The translations under genes were made by a program, and so were the position numbers. The notes below the pieces were generated by a model. That model searched no databases, was not told the DNA's origin, and saw only the letters and a list, made by a program, of their open reading frames with translations. Shown piece by piece: positions 6,190 through 10,359 of a stretch of 10,359 nt of DNA (position 1 is the stretch's first letter; each line of letters opens with the position of its first letter). Source of the DNA: JBCCRH01 sp039208045 (GTDB taxonomy: Bacteria; Bacteroidota; Bacteroidia; Chitinophagales; Saprospiraceae); contig JBCCRH010000207.1 in NCBI GenBank assembly GCA_039208045.1, forward strand, positions 1 through 10,359, written 5' to 3'.

Positions 6190-7382
6190 GCTTGGGGCTT
6201 AATCTAGGGCTACTAGGCTTTTTCAAATACTATAATTTCTTTGTCGATAACTTTATTCTGGCCTTTGCAAGCGTGGGTATCGAGCTGCAAGCCAGCACGT
6301 TAAGTATCATTCTTCCTGTAGGTATTAGTTTTTATACCTTTCAAACGCTCAGCTACACTATTGATGTGTACCGAGGAAAACTAAAACCCACTAAAGATTG
6401 GGTCGCCTTTTTTGCCTACGTCAGCTTCTTCCCGCAGCTAGTGGCTGGTCCCATTGAGCGCGCCTCTAATTTGCTTCCACAATTTGAAGTGAAGCGCAAG
6501 TTCGAGTACGCCCAAGCAGCAGACGGCATGCGCCAAATCCTATGGGGCTTTTTCAAAAAAATGGTCATTGCAGACAACTGTGGATTGATCGTCGATCAAG
6601 TTTTCGCCCAGCCAGAAGCCTATCCAGCCAGTACACTAGCTATTGCCGCTATCTTATTCGCTTTTCAAATCTACGGCGACTTCTCTGGCTACTCCGATAT
6701 TGCCATTGGTACGGCCCGTTTATTCGGCTTTCGCCTAATGCAAAATTTTGCTTACCCTTACTTTTCACGCGACATTGCCGAGTTCTGGCGGCGTTGGCAT
6801 ATCTCACTCTCTACCTGGTTTCGTGATTATTTATACATCCCACTAGGCGGCAGCCGAGTCAGTCGCCCCAAAGTGATTCGCAACACCTTTATCATTTTCT
6901 TAGTAAGTGGCTTCTGGCATGGTGCCAATTGGACTTTCATCGTCTGGGGTGCCCTGCATGCCTGCTATTTCCTCCCCCTACTATTGCGCCATCGCAATCG
7001 CCGCCACCTAGACATCATCGCCGCCAACCGCACCTGGCCCAGCTGGAAAGAACTCATCGCCCTACTCTGGACATTTGGCCTGACCACCCTCGCCTGGATA
7101 TTCTTCCGAGCTGCCAGCGTCCAAGATGCCTGGAACTACCTCACACAAATAGCTGACCCCAGCCTCCTACAATCCCCCGGCTTCCGAAAAGATCTACTTA
7201 TACTGACCCCACTATTATTCGTATTGATAGCAATAGAATGGCTACAGCGCCAAGCCCCCCACGGCCTAGTCCTAGACTCCCAACCTTGGTGGATCAGATG
7301 GAGCGCCTACGCCTTAGTATTCAGCCTGATCTTCCTATTCGGCGTCACCAAACAAACCTCCTTCATCTACTTCCAATTCTAA
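6186..7382 (+). CDS. MBOAT family O-acyltransferase (AlgI-like), main part downstream of frameshift
   Basis: A 398-codon frame holding most of an MBOAT membrane acyltransferase. Family landmarks in order: FFKYYNFF (12-19), LPVGISFYTFQTLSYTIDVYRG (43-64), FFPQLVAGPIER (81-92), QIYGDFSGYSDIAIG (161-175), FWRRWHISLSTWFRDYLYIPLGG (200-222) and GFWHGANWTF (242-251), whose His245 is the catalytic histidine in AlgI/DltB/PatA. The C-terminal half continues as further membrane segments to residue 398. These enzymes move acyl groups, usually acetyl, onto extracellular polysaccharides. The nominal start is a TTG at 6186 overlapping the upstream TGA (TTGA), with no ATG nearby, so independent initiation would give a protein lacking the first membrane segments. 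A fused 475-residue product is the normal length. The usual AlgJ/AlgX or SGNH partner gene is absent downstream. The last 180 codons become strongly C-rich, unlike the upstream genes. Confidence 0.88.
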   Translation: MSLGLNLGLLGFFKYYNFFVDNFILAFASVGIELQASTLSIILPVGISFYTFQTLSYTIDVYRGKLKPTKDWVAFFAYVSFFPQLVAGPIERASNLLPQFEVKRKFEYAQAADGMRQILWGFFKKMVIADNCGLIVDQVFAQPEAYPASTLAIAAILFAFQIYGDFSGYSDIAIGTARLFGFRLMQNFAYPYFSRDIAEFWRRWHISLSTWFRDYLYIPLGGSRVSRPKVIRNTFIIFLVSGFWHGANWTFIVWGALHACYFLPLLLRHRNRRHLDIIAANRTWPSWKELIALLWTFGLTTLAWIFFRAASVQDAWNYLTQIADPSLLQSPGFRKDLLILTPLLFVLIAIEWLQRQAPHGLVLDSQPWWIRWSAYALVFSLIFLFGVTKQTSFIYFQF

Positions 7383-7427
7383 CGAACACCCCTACACGAC
7401 CCCCACTCGTCACCGGTCATCCAAAAC

Positions 7428-7608
7428 CCGTCCTCCTAAACTCTCCCAAACCCTCAAATCCCCCAACCACATTAGCCACAAAAGAGCACATTAGAGTCAC
7501 AGCAGCAGCACCTCCGCCCTCCGAAACTCCCAAACCCCTCAACTCCTCCAACCACATTAGACACAGAAGGGCACATTAGAGTCACAGCAGCAGCACCCTC
7601 CGTCCTCC
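7428..7608. repeat. Two 86-bp imperfect direct repeats plus a partial third start
   Basis: Copy 1 (about 7428-7513) and copy 2 (7514-7599) share the same order of parts: CCG(T/C)CCTCC, AACTCCCAAACCC, CCAACCACATTAG, GCACATTAGAGTCAC and (AGC)3ACC. They differ by a few substitutions and short indels. A third start (CCGTCCTCC) is found at 7600-7608. Each copy holds CACATTAG twice, 19 bp apart (7468, 7487, 7553, 7572). The block lies between two convergent genes and codes for nothing convincing. Confidence 0.85.
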
Positions 7609-7680
7609 TGTCCACCGTCCTCCTGTCCTCCGTCCACCATCCACCGTCCTCCTCCCGTCCCCCGTCCTCCCGTCTCCTCC
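7600..7680. repeat. Degenerate ~7-bp tandem tract (CCGTCCT/CCGTCCA type)
   Basis: About ten consecutive variants of CCGTCCW, including CCTGTCC, CCATCCA and CCCGTCC, follow the 86-bp repeats and run to the stop codon of the beta-barrel gene. On the minus strand it reads as GGACGG/GGTGG-type purine-rich DNA. The units are imperfect, so this is an aged or low-complexity tandem array. Part of it would be transcribed as the 3' end of the beta-barrel mRNA. Confidence 0.8.
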
Positions 7681-7682
7681 CC
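7654..7682 (-). other. Perfect G-quadruplex motif at the 3' end of the beta-barrel gene
   Basis: The plus strand has C-runs of 3, 5, 3 and 4 (7654-7656, 7659-7663, 7669-7671, 7679-7682) separated by loops of 2, 5 and 7 bases. On the minus strand this fits G3+N1-7 four times over. The first G-run overlaps the last base of the TAG stop (7682-7684), so the beta-barrel transcript would carry this motif right after its stop codon. It may act in termination or mRNA stability; that is inference. Confidence 0.7.
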
Positions 7683-8308
7683 TAAAACTTATACGTAAAT
7701 CCCCCCCGAAACAAAATTGGAGAGCTAGGATCATTCTCTGCCAACGTAAGATTATACAGCAGCATGATTTCATAACCAATACGGCCGCCACTATTATAAC
7801 CTGCCCCAATGAAGCTATTGCCACGCTCCACGCGAGCAGGGATAATGTCCCCCTGGCCCGAGCCATCGATAAGGAAGCGGACATCGCTGTACAGCTCATA
7901 TTCGGCATGGGCGAAGAAATTCCGAAAAACCTTGTAGCGTGCAAAAGCACCGATGCCCCACTCGATTTCATGATTGCGGTCTACTCGATTGCCGAAGTCG
8001 AAGCCATAGTAGATGTACAGCAGGGTAGCACGAGGGCCGATGGAGAAATTTTCGGTGATTTTGTAGCCCACCATAGGCGTAATACCAAACTGGAAGAAGC
8101 TTTCTAAACTATTTCCGGTAAAGCCTAGGGAAAAGCCGCCTCCATACCAAAGGCGGTGCTTGAAGCCTTTACTTTCATCAAAGAGATCATCGATGTCTTC
8201 ATCTTGTTGGGTTCTTCTATTCTCTCGAACTTGCGCATCGAGCTGCGGAACAAAGGCGATAGATAGGAATGCCACTAAAGCGAAAAGGAGCCAAAATTTC
8301 TTCTTCAT
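7682..8308 (-). CDS. Outer-membrane beta-barrel protein (porin-like)
   Basis: A 208-residue protein with a clear signal peptide (MKKK, hydrophobic core 5-20, cleavage likely after LDAQ near 26). A short acidic linker (QQDEDIDDLFDES, 34-46) follows. From about residue 50 the sequence shows regular amphipathic beta strands with aromatic girdles (RLWYGGGFSLGF, FFQFGITPMVGYKI, FSIGPRATLLYIYYGF, WGIGAFARYKVF, FFAHAEYELYSDV, SFIGAGYNSGGRIGYEIMLLYNL), about eight in all. The chain ends in FRGGFTYKF with a C-terminal Phe, the typical outer-membrane barrel insertion signal. Bacteroidota carry many such small barrels of unknown role. The gene is transcribed alone from the promoter at 8325-8354, converges with the MBOAT gene, and ends against the G-rich tract. 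The fold is confident; no transported substrate can be named. Confidence 0.85.
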   Translation of the reverse strand: MKKKFWLLFALVAFLSIAFVPQLDAQVRENRRTQQDEDIDDLFDESKGFKHRLWYGGGFSLGFTGNSLESFFQFGITPMVGYKITENFSIGPRATLLYIYYGFDFGNRVDRNHEIEWGIGAFARYKVFRNFFAHAEYELYSDVRFLIDGSGQGDIIPARVERGNSFIGAGYNSGGRIGYEIMLLYNLTLAENDPSSPILFRGGFTYKF

Positions 8309-8324
8309 TTGAAATTATTTTTTT

Positions 8325-8354
8325 CAAAAATATTGGAAAAATATGACTTTCCAA
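8325..8354 (-). promoter_or_regulatory. Bacteroidota-type promoter of the beta-barrel gene
   Basis: Read on the minus strand, TTG (8354-8352), exactly 19 bases, then TATTTTTG (8332-8325) is a full match to the Bacteroidota consensus TTG-N19-TAnnTTTG recognised by the primary sigma factor of this phylum. The -7 box ends 16 bases before the ATG, so the leader would be short, about 10 nt. It is the only full consensus match found in the intergenic regions examined. Confidence 0.8.
8333..8354. promoter_or_regulatory. Inverted repeat inside the promoter, candidate operator
   Basis: TTGGAAA (8333-8339) and TTTCCAA (8348-8354) form perfect 7-bp arms around an 8-bp AT-rich spacer. The arms fill the space between the -33 and -7 boxes, and one arm contains the -33 TTG itself. 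This is where a dimeric repressor would block polymerase. A second palindrome, CCAATTGG, lies just upstream (8359-8366). Function is inferred from position only. Confidence 0.4.
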
Positions 8355-8870
8355 CAGCCCAATTGGAGCTAGTGTTGTGCTTTTAAGAAATTGTTAGTGG
8401 TTTTTTGTTAGCTCGCTGACCTTAGTTGAACTAGAAGCATATATATAAGTCTCTTGCTTTCAAGCGGGATGAACTTGAGCCGTTTCATAGTATGCCACAC
8501 CTTTGTCAGACTTCTTACGATAGGACTTATCTATAAAAATGAAAAAGAGGGAATAGCAAAAAAAATTGTAAATTGCGCCTGCTTTTACAAACAAAGCGAC
8601 TCTTTTTTTATAGTGAACAGAAATATATCCAAATAATATTTCGTTGCTCTCTTTCTTAAGCTGACCATCACCAACCACCCCAAATTCACGATTCAGAACC
8701 TATACCGCTCTTCTCGCTAGACATCCATGTTGCGCCTAGTCGTACCAAGGTGGATCATATTTTTTGTACATAAATAACGAAAAGTTAATGAGCTAAGCAG
8801 CTTTCGGTAAGGTATTTAGCTCCTTATACATATACCCGTTTATCTGAAAAATTCAAAATTGACGTATCAC
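8355..8870. other. Intergenic region without a recognisable gene
   Basis: A 516-bp AT-rich stretch between the beta-barrel promoter and the large secreted protein gene. Short open frames of 60 and 72 codons overlap here on opposite strands but have no signal, domain or start context, so I do not call them genes. Two weak inverted repeats occur (8566-8590 and 8790-8822). No consensus promoter with correct spacing was found for the plus-strand gene, though its promoter must lie here. No tRNA or known ncRNA shape was seen. Confidence 0.55.
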
Positions 8871-10359
8871 ATGAGAAGAACGTTTACCCTACTTGTAGGC
8901 CTAGTGATGTTTAGCGTATCGGCCTGGGCGCAGCCTGCAAATGATAATTGTGCGGATGCCATAAATATTAGCTTAGGTAATGTTCCGAGTTGCCCCACTT
9001 CTGGTTCTTCAACAGCAACGGTTTCTGGAACAACTATCGATGCAACTCCTGTATCTCCTTATCCTTTGTTCGTGCAGTGTCCTACTCAGGTAGCAAACGA
9101 AGTCTGGTACTCTTTTCAATCACCAGCAACAGCATTTGAAATAGAATTGTCAAGTGGATTTAATGCACCGATTATTGTTCTATATGAAGGAGACGATTGT
9201 AATTTTTTGACTGCAGTTGACTGCTTTCAGAGCAATAATGGCAATATCATTGATGCACGAAATTTGGTTCCAGGAGAGACTTACTATCTAATGGTCTCAG
9301 GAGGAGATGTAAATGATAATGCAGATTTTACTTTGACTATCACAAGTAGTAATATATGTGGTGAATGCATAGAAATCGCTCCCAACATAACAGCTTCACC
9401 TCCGCCGATTAATGGTACTTATTCAAGTGGAACAACTGTAAATTTCTGTTACAATGTAGAACAGTGGGCTGTAACTGGTTCAATACAATGGTTACATGCC
9501 ATCACTATTGAATTCGGTGCTGGTTGGGACTATGACAACTCCTTTACTCCATTTCCTCCCCCGTCATGTGGAGGTGATGGAACATGGGGATGGTATGAAT
9601 CCTGGACAGGCTGCAGGACGGGTCAATTATTTGAACGTGGATTTGCGTATGATTCAGCCAGTGGCTTAGGTTGTGGCGGCACTCCAAATGATGGTGACCC
9701 TGGCAATAACTGGGGAGATGGCTTGTTTGGATGCTCAAGTATACCGGATCAAGGGCCTCCAAAAAACTTTTGTTGGTCCATACAAGTAAATGAATTTGCA
9801 GGATGCGAGGCTTCTTTTAGTACAGACTTGTCAATTAGAGTAAACCTATACCAGGATGGAGTTTCTGGTAGTTATGGTGGTGATATCTGTACCATAGGTG
9901 ATCCAAGTGACGCTTTTGCTACAGCCATTTGCTGCAGTAATGAGCTTCCTCCCTTACTAGAGGCAGATGAGACTTCATGTCCTGGAGCTTCAGATGGAGC
10001 TATCAGAGTAACGGGCACTACCAATGATAATGATCCTAATGCCGTTTTTAACATTTTCGTATTTGATGCAGCAGGGAATGTTGTTTTTCAGGGCAATGGA
10101 ATTATCGGACAAATTGAAGTGCCCAATCTTCCAGCAGGAACATATACAGCCCAAACGGTCAATGTAGCCACTGGTTGCCCTGGCCCTTCTGAGAGTATTG
10201 ATGTTTTTGATGCGTTCCCCCCCTTCGCCACAGCAATAGCCAATCCCCCCCTTACCTGCACTGGCAGCTCATTTAACTTGATGGGAATGCTAGATGACCC
10301 CTCCCAAGAACCCTTTGCGACTTTGAATTGGTCAGGGCCAGGCGGTCCATATTCAGGAC
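8871..10359 (+). CDS. Large secreted multidomain surface protein, 5' part only
   Basis: Open from ATG 8871 to the right edge (496 codons, no stop), so the protein is longer. Residues 1-21 are a signal peptide ending AWAQ, followed by PANDNCADAI, a start very common in Saprospiria secreted proteins. Residues about 24-160 look like a PPC/jelly-roll-type domain (NEVWYSFQSP, APIIVLYEGDDC, LVPGETYYLMVSG). Residues about 163-355 form a Cys- and Trp-rich segment (WLHAITIEFGAGWD, GTWGWYESWTG, FCWSIQV) that I recognise only as a recurring unnamed region in such proteins. Residues 362-446 resemble an SprB-type repeat (SCPGASDGAIRV, then LPAGTYTAQTVN..TGCPG), and 450 onward begins an Ig/PKD-like domain. 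This layout suggests a cell-surface or gliding adhesin exported by type IX secretion, but the diagnostic C-terminal sorting domain is outside the window. It appears to be transcribed on its own. Confidence 0.85.
   Translation, partial: MRRTFTLLVGLVMFSVSAWAQPANDNCADAINISLGNVPSCPTSGSSTATVSGTTIDATPVSPYPLFVQCPTQVANEVWYSFQSPATAFEIELSSGFNAPIIVLYEGDDCNFLTAVDCFQSNNGNIIDARNLVPGETYYLMVSGGDVNDNADFTLTITSSNICGECIEIAPNITASPPPINGTYSSGTTVNFCYNVEQWAVTGSIQWLHAITIEFGAGWDYDNSFTPFPPPSCGGDGTWGWYESWTGCRTGQLFERGFAYDSASGLGCGGTPNDGDPGNNWGDGLFGCSSIPDQGPPKNFCWSIQVNEFAGCEASFSTDLSIRVNLYQDGVSGSYGGDICTIGDPSDAFATAICCSNELPPLLEADETSCPGASDGAIRVTGTTNDNDPNAVFNIFVFDAAGNVVFQGNGIIGQIEVPNLPAGTYTAQTVNVATGCPGPSESIDVFDAFPPFATAIANPPLTCTGSSFNLMGMLDDPSQEPFATLNWSGPGGPYSG

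Noticed and set aside
7238..7579. 113-codon plus-strand open frame
   Set aside because: It overlaps the MBOAT 3' end and then reads C-rich repeat as Pro/Thr/Ser low complexity.
7501..7597. AGC/CAG triplet repeats as a microsatellite
   Set aside because: Only three units in each copy; they are part of the 86-bp repeats rather than an independent array.
7582..7971. 129-codon minus-strand open frame with GDGRRT-like tail
   Set aside because: It is out of frame with the convincing beta-barrel gene, and its tail is only the tandem repeat translated.
8566..8590. TTGTAAA-N11-TTTACAA hairpin near a T-run, possible terminator
   Set aside because: The stem is AT-rich and weak, the T-run is 12 bases away, and no gene ends there.
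8454..8678. Overlapping 60- and 72-codon frames on both strands
   Set aside because: No signal, domain or start context in an AT-rich intergenic region.
8790..8822. GAGCTAA-N19-TTAGCTC inverted repeat before the secreted protein gene
   Set aside because: Seven-base arms with a long loop are expected by chance in a gap of this size; no supporting signal.

Overview
The window looks like a chromosomal segment of a Bacteroidota genome, most likely Saprospiria (the Lewinella/Haliscomenobacter/Saprospira group). Pointers are a near-perfect Bacteroidota-type promoter (TTG-N19-TAnnTTTG) upstream of an outer-membrane protein gene, AT-rich start contexts without Shine-Dalgarno sites, and a large modular secreted protein beginning with a signal peptide followed by PANDNCADAI. 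The Bacteroides-type nonulosonate genes and the secreted M28 peptidase fit as well. The genus is inference only.

Left part (1-2661, minus strand): a membrane-anchored von Willebrand factor A protein is followed 86 bp downstream by a secreted M28 zinc aminopeptidase that runs off the left edge. A 242-bp divergent gap separates this pair from the plus-strand genes.

Centre (2904-7382, plus strand): a small exported protein of unknown function is followed by a tightly packed run of four functions: SpsF/NeuA-like cytidylyltransferase, NeuB-family synthase, HAD type C0 phosphatase and an MBOAT O-acyltransferase. Gaps are 36, -1, 2 and 18 bp, so this is probably one operon. The synthase and phosphatase resemble the KDN (2-keto-3-deoxy-nononate) pathway known from Bacteroides thetaiotaomicron. 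The phosphatase keeps Glu56 and Lys67, remembered as specificity residues of KDN-9-phosphate phosphatase. The likely flow is mannose-6-P + PEP -> KDN-9-P -> KDN -> CMP-KDN, with the MBOAT protein perhaps acylating the resulting surface glycan. The MBOAT gene is split by a frameshift at a run of ten A; one extra A would restore a normal 475-residue protein.

Convergent gap (7383-7681): a strongly C-rich stretch with two 86-bp direct repeats, a degenerate ~7-bp tandem tract and a perfect G-quadruplex motif on the minus strand that touches the stop codon of the next gene.

Right part: an outer-membrane beta-barrel gene (minus strand) with a clear promoter carrying an inverted repeat, then a 562-bp intergenic region with little else recognisable. 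Last comes the first 496 codons of a large secreted multidomain protein (plus strand) that runs off the right edge.

No tRNA, rRNA, CRISPR, transposase or phage gene was seen. The most unusual items are the putative KDN-MBOAT operon, the A10 frameshift and the repeat/G4 block.
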